Shown here: piece by piece, positions 7,972 to 16,450 of the stretch
How positions within the stretch are numbered: the stretch's first letter is position 1
Layout of the letters: each line of letters opens with the position of its first letter
Source: Pedobacter sp. PAMC26386
GTDB taxonomy: Bacteria > Bacteroidota > Bacteroidia > Sphingobacteriales > Sphingobacteriaceae
NCBI GenBank assembly: GCA_014302835.1
Contig: CP060294.1
Coordinates: forward strand, 3,373,067-3,437,066
Direction: 5' to 3'
Length of the DNA stretch: 64,000 bases
The notes under the pieces: model-generated
Databases searched by the model: none
The model's input: the letters and a program-made list of their open reading frames with translations, nothing else
Told to the model about the DNA's origin: nothing
Made by a program: the position numbers and the translations under genes

Positions 7972-9507
7972 ATGCGTTCCATCTCTCAACCACAGGCAAC
8001 TAACTTACTTATTTTCTTATTTGCGTTAATTAGTCTGAGTCTTCATTTAATCGGCTTAAATAACTACGGCATTCACCGGGACGAATTTCTACATATCGCT
8101 CTTGGTAATCACCTGGCTCCCGGATATATGGAAGTTCCTCCTTTTATTGCATGGGTAGCCAGATTTTCTATTACTTTTTTTGGCGACAGCACTTTCGCAA
8201 TCAGGGTCATTCCAGCTATTTTTGCTGCTTCAACTGTTCTGACTGCAGGCTTCATCGTGAAAGAAATCGGTGGCAAACATTTTGCCATTACTGTATGCGG
8301 GCTTGCGCTTTGTTTATCTCCAGCATTTTTAGCTACAGGATATCTGTTACAGCCAGTCGTGTTTGATCAATTTTGGTGGGTTCTAACTTATTATCTTTTG
8401 ATCAAATATAATTATACCACGCAAAATAAATATTTACTTCTTCTGGGACCTGTAATCGGTTTTGGTTTATTGACCAAATATTCGATCCTGTTTGTGATCA
8501 TTGCCATCATAGTTGGTCTTTTATTGAGTAAACAACGCAAAATCTTATTAAAAAAGCAGGTTTACCTAGCCGCCTTAATTGCTTTCCTGATTTTCCTTCC
8601 CAATCTGATCTGGCAATATCTTCATCAATGGCCTGTGCTAACCCATATGAAGGAGCTTACAGAAACACAATTGGTTCACAATACAATTGGGGGATTTATC
8701 GAAGCTCAGTTGATTTCTAACGGAACCGCATTTTTTCTCTGGATACCAGGTTTACTATTGCTGTTTTTTAATAAAAAATTGTCGCAGTTAAGTTGGATTG
8801 GCTTTAGTTATATCCTGCTGTTGCTCCTTCTGATCTACTTTAAAGGAAAGCCATACTATGCTTTTGGTGTATATCCAGTATTATTTGCTCTAAGTGCTTA
8901 TGGTATTGAAGTGGTTACCCTGCGCATCAATGTCTATTTAAAATATACAATAGCCTTTCTTCTGCTCTTACCCAACTCGATATACATGCCTGCTTCTATC
9001 CCCATCTTACCTATTGATGATGCAGTTGAATATTTCAAACCCCTGCATTTAGATGGTTTTCTGTATTGGGAAGATGGAAAAAAGCATCAGACCTCACAAG
9101 ACTATGCGGATATGATAGGTTGGGAAGAAATGACCGGAATAACATCCCGGGCCTATCAGAAAATCCCAAAAGATCAGCACAGTGCAACTACTATTTATAC
9201 AGAAAATTATGGAGAAGCCGGTGCAGTCGATCACCTGGGCAAGAAATACAAGCTTCCCGCTACGGTGTCTCTGAGTAGTAGTTTCACCCTTTGGGCCCCG
9301 GAAAGTATTCCTTACCAATATATCATCTATATTGATGATAAAGGTCAGGTAGAAAAGACAAAGCCTTTTTATAAAAAAGCAGAATTGATTGGTACAATCA
9401 GCAATAAGTTATCCAGGGAATATGGAACAAAAATCTGGCTGCTTACTGAACCCATAGGTGATGTCAATCCTGGTTATCAGTTATCACTGAAATCAAAAAG
9501 ACAATAG
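7972..9507 (+). CDS. GT39/ArnT-like membrane glycosyltransferase
   Basis: A 511-aa polytopic membrane protein with roughly ten hydrophobic segments in residues 10-350 and a soluble C-terminal domain (about 355-511). The first large loop carries NYGIHRDEFLHIALGNHL, the acidic DE pair used by GT-C enzymes of the ArnT/PMT type, which move a sugar from a polyprenyl-phosphate donor to an acceptor at the periplasmic face. Donor and acceptor cannot be told from sequence. It stands alone between two terminators, with a near-consensus -7 element TACTTTTTG at 7918-7926. Confidence 0.8.
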   Translation: MRSISQPQATNLLIFLFALISLSLHLIGLNNYGIHRDEFLHIALGNHLAPGYMEVPPFIAWVARFSITFFGDSTFAIRVIPAIFAASTVLTAGFIVKEIGGKHFAITVCGLALCLSPAFLATGYLLQPVVFDQFWWVLTYYLLIKYNYTTQNKYLLLLGPVIGFGLLTKYSILFVIIAIIVGLLLSKQRKILLKKQVYLAALIAFLIFLPNLIWQYLHQWPVLTHMKELTETQLVHNTIGGFIEAQLISNGTAFFLWIPGLLLLFFNKKLSQLSWIGFSYILLLLLLIYFKGKPYYAFGVYPVLFALSAYGIEVVTLRINVYLKYTIAFLLLLPNSIYMPASIPILPIDDAVEYFKPLHLDGFLYWEDGKKHQTSQDYADMIGWEEMTGITSRAYQKIPKDQHSATTIYTENYGEAGAVDHLGKKYKLPATVSLSSSFTLWAPESIPYQYIIYIDDKGQVEKTKPFYKKAELIGTISNKLSREYGTKIWLLTEPIGDVNPGYQLSLKSKRQ

Positions 9508-9539
9508 GGCCAGATCAAAAGCCTGAAATTAGCCGTTAT

Positions 9540-9577
9540 AAAAAAAGCTTCCCGATATCGATCTGGAAGCTTTTTTT
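9540..9577. terminator. bidirectional terminator between convergent genes
   Basis: Stem AGCTTCC (9546-9552) / GGAAGCT (9565-9571) flanked by an A-run on the left and a T-run on the right. It can serve the GT39-like gene (plus) and the CBS-type gene (minus). Confidence 0.85.
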
Positions 9578-9598
9578 ATAACGGGATAATACGATCTG

Positions 9599-10960
9599 CT
9601 AACCAGAAATCGCGTTAATAATATCATACTGCGTAATGATTTCAAAATTACCTTTCTCATCTTCAACCAGTACCGCACTGTTCTCTTTATTGATTAATGC
9701 AGAGATCTTATCAATAGAAGTATTCATATCCACGAACGGGAAAGTTGCAGACATAATCTCTTTTACCGGTGCAGATTTCAGTGAAGGATTTTCCAATAAC
9801 GCTTTCAGAATATCTCCTTCTGCTAATTTACCAACAACCATTCCATGCTGTGTAACGGGAATCTGAGAGATATTTAGCATATTCATGGTATTGATCGCCT
9901 CTACAATTGTTTTCTCGCAATCAATAGTTACAATCTCAGATTGCTCTTTCTTAGCCAGGATAGATTTAGCGGTTAGTTTTTCATCCGTAAGGAAACCACG
10001 TTCTCTTAACCAGTCTTCGTTATACATTTTACCCATATAACGGCTTCCATGATCATGAAAAATTACCACAACCACATCTTCAGGTTTTAGTTTATCTTTC
10101 AATTGCAATAAACCCGCAATCGCAGATCCGGCAGAGTTACCTACAAATATTCCCTCTTTACGAGCGATATCCCGGGTCATTAACGCTGCGTCTTTATCTG
10201 TTACTTTTTCAAAAAGATCAATAACATCAAAATTGACGTTTTTAGGAAGAAAATCTTCTCCGATTCCTTCAGTGATATATGGATAGATCTCATTTTTATC
10301 CAGAATACCTGTCTCTTTGTATTTCTTGAAAACTGATCCGTAAGTGTCAATTCCCCATACTTTAATATCAGGATTCTGTTCTTTTAAATATTTTCCAGTA
10401 CCGGATATAGTTCCACCAGTTCCTACACCTACTACAAGGTGAGTGATTTTACCTTCTGTCTGAGCCCAGATTTCTGGTCCTGTCTGCTCATAATGTGCTT
10501 CTGAGTTGGCCAGATTATCGTATTGGTTCGGCTTCCATGAGTTCGGAACTTCACGCTCCAAACGAGAAGAAACAGAATAATAAGAACGGGGGTCTTCAGG
10601 CTCTACGTTAGTTGGGCATACGATTACTTCTGCACCAAAAGCACGTAAAGCATCTACTTTTTCCTTTGACTGTTTATCTGTTGTAGTGAAAATACATTTA
10701 TAACCTTTTATAATAGCAGCCATAGCCAGGCCCATACCTGTATTTCCTGATGTACCCTCAATAATAGTTCCCCCAGGTTTCAGCTTGCCACTTCTTTCTG
10801 CGTCTTCGATCATCTTTAAAGCCATACGGTCTTTAATAGAGTTGCCCGGATTGGTAGTCTCTACCTTAGCCAGTACAGTCGCCTTAATTTCTTTCGTAAC
10901 ATTGTTCAATCGCACCAATGGTGTATTGCCAATAGTTTCTAATATATTATTATACCACAT
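9599..10960 (-). CDS. cystathionine beta-synthase-type PLP enzyme with two CBS domains
   Basis: A 453-aa enzyme joining L-serine (or O-acetylserine) and homocysteine or sulfide, a step in transsulfuration or cysteine synthesis. Residues 1-320 form the fold type II PLP domain: ETIGNTPLVRL, the PLP lysine K43 in NPGNSIKDR, the phosphate loop EGTSGNTG (68-75), and GVGTGGTISGTGKYLKE. Residues about 335-453 form a pair of CBS regulatory domains (ISQIPVTQHGMVVGKLAEGD; INKENSAVLVEDEKGN). The domain order matches eukaryote-like CBS without the heme module. A -7 element ends only 4 bp before the start codon, suggesting a leaderless transcript. Cysteine synthase activity is an alternative. Confidence 0.9.
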   Translation of the reverse strand: MWYNNILETIGNTPLVRLNNVTKEIKATVLAKVETTNPGNSIKDRMALKMIEDAERSGKLKPGGTIIEGTSGNTGMGLAMAAIIKGYKCIFTTTDKQSKEKVDALRAFGAEVIVCPTNVEPEDPRSYYSVSSRLEREVPNSWKPNQYDNLANSEAHYEQTGPEIWAQTEGKITHLVVGVGTGGTISGTGKYLKEQNPDIKVWGIDTYGSVFKKYKETGILDKNEIYPYITEGIGEDFLPKNVNFDVIDLFEKVTDKDAALMTRDIARKEGIFVGNSAGSAIAGLLQLKDKLKPEDVVVVIFHDHGSRYMGKMYNEDWLRERGFLTDEKLTAKSILAKKEQSEIVTIDCEKTIVEAINTMNMLNISQIPVTQHGMVVGKLAEGDILKALLENPSLKSAPVKEIMSATFPFVDMNTSIDKISALINKENSAVLVEDEKGNFEIITQYDIINAISG

Positions 10961-10964
10961 GATA

Positions 10965-10972
10965 CAAAACTA
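10965..10972 (-). promoter_or_regulatory. -7 element directly before the CBS-type gene
   Basis: TAGTTTTG on the minus strand matches TAnnTTTG exactly and lies 4 bp from the ATG. If used, transcription would begin at or within the start codon region. Confidence 0.45.
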
Positions 10973-11117
10973 CGACTTGATTCCTAGAATTTTATTCCTA
11001 TTAAATATTCGTAATCATATTTCGAATAAATACATATAATAAAATTATATTCTGATTACCAACCAACAAGCTAGCCTTCACATAGATATTATATGGCAAA
11101 ACGAATAAGACAAAGGC

Positions 11118-12209
11118 TCAAATCAGCTGATATATCTTCCCCGGAAGCGATATCAGAACACCTTTCATCTCCAGATTGAGTAAATGCAGTGCTAACTTAT
11201 GCTGCTGGATACCAGCTTTTAGCCCGAGTTCGTCAATTCCTAAAGGAGTGATTTGGAGTAAGCTCACCAGTGCAATTTCCGCAGCCGAAAGAGCTACCGG
11301 TATGCCGGTCGGGATTGCTGGAATGACTAATTGAACAGCTTCCCACCCCATATAATAGACCAGATCTTTAGCCTCGTTAATCAGCCCTGCACGGTTAGTT
11401 TTCAGCAGAAAATTACAACCCTGACTATATTGGTCTGTAGTCCTGCCTGGAAAGGCAAATACGTCCCGGTGATAGGATTCAGCAATACCAGCTGTGATTA
11501 GTGATCCGCCCTTAATAGCTGATTCTACCACAACCACCACATCTGCAAGACCGGCAATCACCCTGTTTCGCATAGGAAAATTCCCCTTTTCAGGTACCGT
11601 ATTCAAAGGAAATTCGGTCAGTAAGCCTCCATTTTTAAGCATTTCACCTGCCGTTTGGCGGTGAACGGCAGGATAGATCTGGTCAAGCCCATGACCCAAT
11701 ACCCCAATAGTTGGGATCTTGTACGCTAAACTTTGTCTGTGCGCTTCAATATCAATTCCATGCGCAAGACCGCTGACCACCAGTACATCATAATGCTGTA
11801 ATAAGCTAACAAGCTGCTGGCAAAGCATTCTTCCATAAGAGGTGGCCCTTCTGGAGCCTACAATGCTGACTATTCTTGAATGGTTTAGACTAGCAGTTCC
11901 CTTATAATATAACAAGACAGGAGCATCATAACAGTCCTTTAAACGCTGCGGATAGTTGGCTTCTGTATAAAAAAGAACTTCGATCTGATGTTTATTCAGG
12001 AATTCCAGTTGCGCTGCGGCAACGGTAAGGGCGTTGGTCCGGAGAATTTCATTGGCTTTGAGGCCGCTCAGCCCCTCTACCTGCATTAACTGTGCTTCGC
12101 TTGCTGCAAAAATAGCTTCAGCAGTTCCGAAATGATCCAGCAGGCATTTAGCAGTTATATGACCCACATTTTTAATAAGGGTCAGACCAATTTGATAAAT
12201 TAAACTCAT
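11118..12209 (-). CDS. dprA: DNA-processing protein DprA
   Basis: A 363-aa cytosolic protein that binds incoming single-stranded DNA and loads RecA during natural transformation. An N-terminal helix-hairpin-helix-like region (1-65) precedes the Rossmann-like DprA fold, with IVSIVGSRRATSYG (113-126), VVSGLAHGIDIEAH, and GNFPMRNRVIAGLADVVVVVESA. A C-terminal winged-helix domain (about 300-363) contains LLQITPLGIDELGLKAGI. Length and domain order are standard. The start codon lies in one arm of an inverted repeat (12208-12233). rsmG lies 75 bp upstream on the same strand. Confidence 0.93.
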   Translation of the reverse strand: MSLIYQIGLTLIKNVGHITAKCLLDHFGTAEAIFAASEAQLMQVEGLSGLKANEILRTNALTVAAAQLEFLNKHQIEVLFYTEANYPQRLKDCYDAPVLLYYKGTASLNHSRIVSIVGSRRATSYGRMLCQQLVSLLQHYDVLVVSGLAHGIDIEAHRQSLAYKIPTIGVLGHGLDQIYPAVHRQTAGEMLKNGGLLTEFPLNTVPEKGNFPMRNRVIAGLADVVVVVESAIKGGSLITAGIAESYHRDVFAFPGRTTDQYSQGCNFLLKTNRAGLINEAKDLVYYMGWEAVQLVIPAIPTGIPVALSAAEIALVSLLQITPLGIDELGLKAGIQQHKLALHLLNLEMKGVLISLPGKIYQLI

Positions 12210-12233
12210 GGGCTAAATTAATACTTAGCCCAT
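12208..12233 (-). repeat. 9-bp inverted repeat overlapping the dprA start codon
   Basis: ATGGGCTAA (12208-12216) and TTAGCCCAT (12225-12233) form a perfect inverted repeat with an 8-nt loop. In the dprA mRNA the first two bases of the AUG would be paired. There is no T-run after it on the minus strand, so it is not a good terminator. Confidence 0.55.
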
Positions 12234-12284
12234 TCATCGTGGTAATTTATTTAACAGCCGTTTAAATTTAAACAGGCTCTTATA

Positions 12285-12917
12285 TTAACAAGGAATATAA
12301 ACGACAAATTTTGTCTCAAAAAAGTCTTCTTCAAAATAATCAGCTAAAGGATAGAGCTCTGCTTTTAATCTTGACTCTTTAATTTCTTCCGCTAATTCTC
12401 CTCCTTTTAAATACAAAATACCATTAGCGATTGCATTTTTAGAGTCCTTATTGAACTTATCTTTGATCCATGGATAGAAATCTATTAAACGCGTTACCGC
12501 ACGCGAAACAACGAAATCGTATTTATCATCTACCTGCTCTGCTCTTAAATGGGAAGCTTTCACATTGGTTAAACCAAGTGCAGCAGCTACTTCAGTCACT
12601 ACTTTAATCTTTTTACCAATAGAATCAACGAGATGAAATTGTGTTTCTGGAAATAGAATGGCTAAAGGAATTCCAGGAAAACCACCTCCAGTACCTACAT
12701 CAAGGACTTTCTCTCCTGGTTTGAATGTACAGAATTTAGCAATCCCAAGAGAATGCAGGATATGGCGTTCATATAGTTCTTCAATATCTTTCCGGGAGAT
12801 CACATTTATCTGCGCATTCCAGAAACTATATAAATCAAACAACTGATCAAAATTGCGGATCTGAGCTTCACTGAGATCTTTAAAATACTTTTGTACGAGG
12901 GCTGAGCTTATTTCCAC
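12285..12917 (-). CDS. rsmG: 16S rRNA (guanine(527)-N(7))-methyltransferase RsmG
   Basis: A 210-aa SAM-dependent methyltransferase that makes m7G527 in 16S rRNA. The SAM-binding motif VLDVGTGGGFPGIPLAILFP (71-90) and the preceding NVISRKDIEELYERHILHSL (38-57) are diagnostic. VVSRAVTRL is the motif IV region. Length matches the family (~207). Its start overlaps the end of the upstream GT2 gene by 10 bp, so the two are probably translated from one transcript. In other bacteria loss of RsmG gives low-level streptomycin resistance. Confidence 0.95.
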   Translation of the reverse strand: MEISSALVQKYFKDLSEAQIRNFDQLFDLYSFWNAQINVISRKDIEELYERHILHSLGIAKFCTFKPGEKVLDVGTGGGFPGIPLAILFPETQFHLVDSIGKKIKVVTEVAAALGLTNVKASHLRAEQVDDKYDFVVSRAVTRLIDFYPWIKDKFNKDSKNAIANGILYLKGGELAEEIKESRLKAELYPLADYFEEDFFETKFVVYIPC

Positions 12918-14053
12918 TTTACTTTTTTAACAAATATAGACAGAATGCCATTAAACACTAAGAAAATGAACAGGAGTATATCCAAAATAGGAAACCACCA
13001 TCTCAAATCGGGGTAATTTAAGCGTTTAAGCAAACGGGGGTAAATGAAACTTCTAATGATCAGACTAAGGGCGAAAACGCCTCCAGCAATATAATTAGAA
13101 GGTTTAAAAAACATTAATGCAATAAACAGGGCATAAAACAAGAACTGAAATATGATCTGTAAGGATAAAATAAATTTATGTTTAGCCTTGTAAAATTTAC
13201 CGGCTCCAAAATGTCTTTTTTTCTGCCTCAGATAGCCTGAAAAGGTGGTATTTGGTGCAGACCATACGTGTGTGCTGCGGTTTAACCGAATCTCCGTATT
13301 GTCACGATGTGCATGTGCGTTTACAAACAAATCATCATCTCCCGATGGGATATGCATATGTGCCGCAAAACCTTTATTTTTAAAAAATAAAGACTTTTTA
13401 TAGGCCATATTCCTGCCTACACCCATATAAGGCATTCCTTTAATGGCAAAAGAAAGATAATTGACCGCAGTAAAAAAGGTTTCAAAACGAATCAGGCTGT
13501 TTAATAGGCCACGTTTACGGATATATGGAGAATAACCCAGCACAATTGCAGCGTCTTCGTTATCCGGCTGCTGCATTCCCAACAACCAGTTTTCTGAAGC
13601 AGGAACACAATCTGCATCAGTAAACACAAGCCATTCGTTTGATGCAGCCTTAATTCCCATGGTCACAGCGAATTTCTTACCGGCTATAAACTTTTCTCCT
13701 TCAGCAACAGTAACTACTTTAAGGTGCTTATATTGAGCAACAAAGCCTTTCAAAACTTCCCTGGTTTGATCCCATGAACGGTCGTTCACCACAATAACTT
13801 CAAAGTCAGGGTATTTCTGCTGCAAGACAGCAGGCAGATATTGAGTGAGGTTTTCTGCCTCATTACGTGCACAAATAATTACACTCAAGGGCTTAGTAGC
13901 CTTTTCAGGCAACTCTTCTACTTTAATAAGGGCCAGTTTTAAATGTATAGCTAAACTAAAATACAGCTGAACGGCAAAACAAAAAACGAGGGCACCCAGC
14001 AGGCAACTCTCTAGTAAGGTTAATTCCACGATGGTTTTTTTGACAAGCGTCAA
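12908..14053 (-). CDS. GT2 family membrane glycosyltransferase
   Basis: A 381-aa inner-membrane protein with an N-terminal TM (about 13-38), a cytosolic GT-A domain (55-290) and three to four C-terminal TM segments. Motifs: SVIICARNEAENL (57-69), VIVVNDRSWDQT, the metal-binding FTDADC (144-149), GDDDLF and QKKRHF, the last resembling the QxxRW acceptor motif of processive enzymes. Substrate unknown; lipid or polysaccharide glycosylation is expected. Initiation is at TTG (14051-14053), with GTG at codon 9 as an alternative; no early ATG exists. It overlaps rsmG. Confidence 0.85.
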   Translation of the reverse strand: MTLVKKTIVELTLLESCLLGALVFCFAVQLYFSLAIHLKLALIKVEELPEKATKPLSVIICARNEAENLTQYLPAVLQQKYPDFEVIVVNDRSWDQTREVLKGFVAQYKHLKVVTVAEGEKFIAGKKFAVTMGIKAASNEWLVFTDADCVPASENWLLGMQQPDNEDAAIVLGYSPYIRKRGLLNSLIRFETFFTAVNYLSFAIKGMPYMGVGRNMAYKKSLFFKNKGFAAHMHIPSGDDDLFVNAHAHRDNTEIRLNRSTHVWSAPNTTFSGYLRQKKRHFGAGKFYKAKHKFILSLQIIFQFLFYALFIALMFFKPSNYIAGGVFALSLIIRSFIYPRLLKRLNYPDLRWWFPILDILLFIFLVFNGILSIFVKKVKWK

Positions 14054-14178
14054 ATTTCTGATTTTTAATCTGTAATGCAGCCCTATGTTGATAAAAAATT
14101 AAACAATTTGTCGAAAAAATTAAAGACGGCTTCTCAGGCCCTGTTTAAATTTATATCGGTAAACCGGGTGTTTTTTCA

Positions 14179-14186
14179 TACTTTTG
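14179..14186 (+). promoter_or_regulatory. -7 element of the tgt operon
   Basis: TACTTTTG matches TAnnTTTG exactly, 29 bp before the tgt ATG. Confidence 0.55.
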
Positions 14187-14215
14187 CCGAGATTTTTTGA
14201 AGCGTACACACATTT

Positions 14216-15346
14216 ATGAAATTTACTTTACAGGCAAACGACCCGCAGTCAAAAGCAAGGGCCGGAACAGTTACTACCGCTCATGGCGACATCCAAACAC
14301 CGATTTTCATGCCTGTGGGCACCGCTGGAACGGTAAAAGCAGTTCATCAGCGGGAACTTAAAAATGATATTGATGCCCAGATTATTTTAGGAAATACTTA
14401 TCATTTATACTTAAGACCAGGACTTAATGTACTGGAAGGAGCCGGTGGTTTGCATAAATTTATAGGCTGGGACCGCCCGATTTTAACAGATAGCGGAGGC
14501 TACCAGGTCTATTCTTTGAGTAAAGTAAACAAGATTAAAGAAGAAGGTGTAACCTTCCGCTCACATATTGACGGTTCAAAACACTTATTCAGTCCTGAAT
14601 ATGCAATGGACATTCAACGTACTATCGGTGCCGATATTATTATGGCTTTTGATGAATGTACACCTTATCCTTGTGATTATAAATACGCAGCGAATTCTAT
14701 CAATATGACACACCGGTGGTTAAAGCGCTGCTGTACGCGTTTTGATACAACTGAACCTAAATATGGTTTCGATCAAACCTTATTTCCAATTGTACAAGGT
14801 TCTGTTTATAAAGACCTGAGAAAGAAATCTGCTGAATTTATCGCGTCGATGGGCCGTGAAGGAAACGCTATTGGCGGTCTTTCTGTAGGCGAACCGGCAG
14901 AAGAAATGTATGGCATGACCGAGGTTGTTTGTGATATTTTACCTGCAGATAAACCACGTTATCTGATGGGTGTGGGTACGCCGATCAATATTCTGGAAAA
15001 TATAGCGTTAGGAGTAGATATGTTCGACTGTGTTATGCCCACAAGAAATGCGAGAAACGGGATGTTGTTTACCAGGAACGGAATCATCAACATCGGGAAT
15101 AAAAAATGGGCAGATGACTTTTCCCCTATTGATGCAGAAAGTGACCTTCATGCTGACCAGGTTTATTCAAAAGCATATCTGAGACATTTGATGCACTCTA
15201 AAGAGATGCTGGGTGCACAAATTGCTACTTTACATAATCTTCATTTCTATATGTGGCTGGTTAAACAAGCTAGAGAAAAGATCATCAGCGGGGAGTTTTA
15301 CGCCTGGAAGAACAAAATGGTGACTATATTAGGGAATAAATTATAA
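14216..15346 (+). CDS. tgt: tRNA-guanine transglycosylase (Tgt)
   Basis: A 376-aa enzyme that exchanges G34 for a 7-deazaguanine base (preQ1 in bacteria) in tRNAs with GUN anticodons. Core motifs are intact: TDSGGYQVYSLS (catalytic base D92), GGLSVGEP (220-227), and FDCVMPTRNARNG, whose D271 corresponds to the nucleophile. The C-terminal zinc motif CxCxxC of the E. coli and Zymomonas enzymes is absent: the aligned stretch reads ESDLHAD (308-314), while H340 in LHNLHF remains. The protein therefore probably folds without structural zinc. It heads a tight cluster: the next gene begins at the base after the tgt stop. Confidence 0.95.
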   Translation: MKFTLQANDPQSKARAGTVTTAHGDIQTPIFMPVGTAGTVKAVHQRELKNDIDAQIILGNTYHLYLRPGLNVLEGAGGLHKFIGWDRPILTDSGGYQVYSLSKVNKIKEEGVTFRSHIDGSKHLFSPEYAMDIQRTIGADIIMAFDECTPYPCDYKYAANSINMTHRWLKRCCTRFDTTEPKYGFDQTLFPIVQGSVYKDLRKKSAEFIASMGREGNAIGGLSVGEPAEEMYGMTEVVCDILPADKPRYLMGVGTPINILENIALGVDMFDCVMPTRNARNGMLFTRNGIINIGNKKWADDFSPIDAESDLHADQVYSKAYLRHLMHSKEMLGAQIATLHNLHFYMWLVKQAREKIISGEFYAWKNKMVTILGNKL

Positions 15347-16450
15347 ATGAATATCCTCAGAGGCAGATTTAAAATTATTGACCGCTTTATTATAGGCAAA
15401 TACCTGGGTACATTCATTTATACCCTGAGTGTCTTTGTAGTCATAATTGTTATTTTTGATTTATCGGAGAAAATGGACGACTTCCTGAGAAGTAAATTAT
15501 CTGCCTGGGAGGTAATCTGCCAGTATTATGCAGGTTCCATTCCTTTCTACGTCAACATGCTCTCGCCTCTGATTAACTTTATTGCGGTAATCTTCTTTAC
15601 GGCAAAAATGGCCGACCAGACAGAAATCGTTCCTATTTTGAGCGGAGGTGTAAGTTTCAATCGCTTTTTACAGCCTTATTTCATCTCCGCATTTATTATA
15701 TTTTCGTTTAATCTGACCTCTAACTTATACATTCTTCCTTATACAAATCAGCTCAAAAACACTTTTGAGAACACCTATGTAAAGAAGAACGATCCGACAA
15801 GTAAACTCCAGATTCACATGAAACTTGATGACAATACGTACATCTATATGGAGAGTTTTGAAAACAAATCAAAAACAGGATACCGTTTTATGCTGGATAA
15901 TTTCAGAGGGGATGTATTAACCAAAAAGGTAATTGCCGACCAGATTAAATGGGATTCTTTAAAACGCAGCTGGAAATTGACCAACTACTCAATCAGAACA
16001 ATAAACGGACTGAAAGAAAACATGTTCAGAAGCATCGATAAACCTAAGGATACGATACTGGACATGCGTCCCGATGACTTTTCTGCCTATGATAATGTGT
16101 ATGAAATTTTAACGAACAGGGAGCTTTCTGATAAGATTAAAAAGGAAAAGACCAGAGGAACGGGTATAGAAAACGACCTGCTTTTTGAGCAATATAAACG
16201 TTGGCTACAACCTTTATCTGCCTTTGTACTGACACTGATTGGTGTTGCGCTCTCCTCCAGAAAGGTAAGAGGAGGGGTAGGACTGCCCCTTGGTATTGGG
16301 ATTATACTTAGCTTTCTCTACATAGTCATGAATCAGTTTGCTAAAATGTTCTCGCTAAAGGGTGGTATTCCCCCCCTGCTTGCAGTCATGATTCCAACTA
16401 TATTTTTTGGTTTACTAGGTCTTTACCTATTAAAAAAAGCACCTAAATAA
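15347..16450 (+). CDS. LptF/LptG family permease (YjgP/YjgQ)
   Basis: A 367-aa inner-membrane protein, predicted to be a permease half of the LptB2FG ABC transporter that extracts LPS from the inner membrane. The N-terminus IIDRFIIGKYLGTFIYTL with YAGSIPFYVNMLSPL is typical. Three TM segments flank a periplasmic beta-jellyroll region (about 125-265), followed by three TM segments (VLTLIGVALSSRKVRGGVGLPLGIGI in two parts). It abuts tgt without a gap and overlaps the EamA gene by one base. Whether it is LptF or LptG cannot be decided here; no second copy lies nearby. Confidence 0.88.
   Translation: MNILRGRFKIIDRFIIGKYLGTFIYTLSVFVVIIVIFDLSEKMDDFLRSKLSAWEVICQYYAGSIPFYVNMLSPLINFIAVIFFTAKMADQTEIVPILSGGVSFNRFLQPYFISAFIIFSFNLTSNLYILPYTNQLKNTFENTYVKKNDPTSKLQIHMKLDDNTYIYMESFENKSKTGYRFMLDNFRGDVLTKKVIADQIKWDSLKRSWKLTNYSIRTINGLKENMFRSIDKPKDTILDMRPDDFSAYDNVYEILTNRELSDKIKKEKTRGTGIENDLLFEQYKRWLQPLSAFVLTLIGVALSSRKVRGGVGLPLGIGIILSFLYIVMNQFAKMFSLKGGIPPLLAVMIPTIFFGLLGLYLLKKAPK

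Noticed and set aside
9094-9318. Opposite-strand frame inside the GT39-like gene
   Set aside because: Antisense shadow of a coding region with a normal product; no independent support.
12256-12278. Palindrome GTTTAAATTTAAAC between rsmG and dprA
   Set aside because: Self-complementary but purely A/T inside; similar TTTAAATTTA strings occur elsewhere in the window, so chance is likely.
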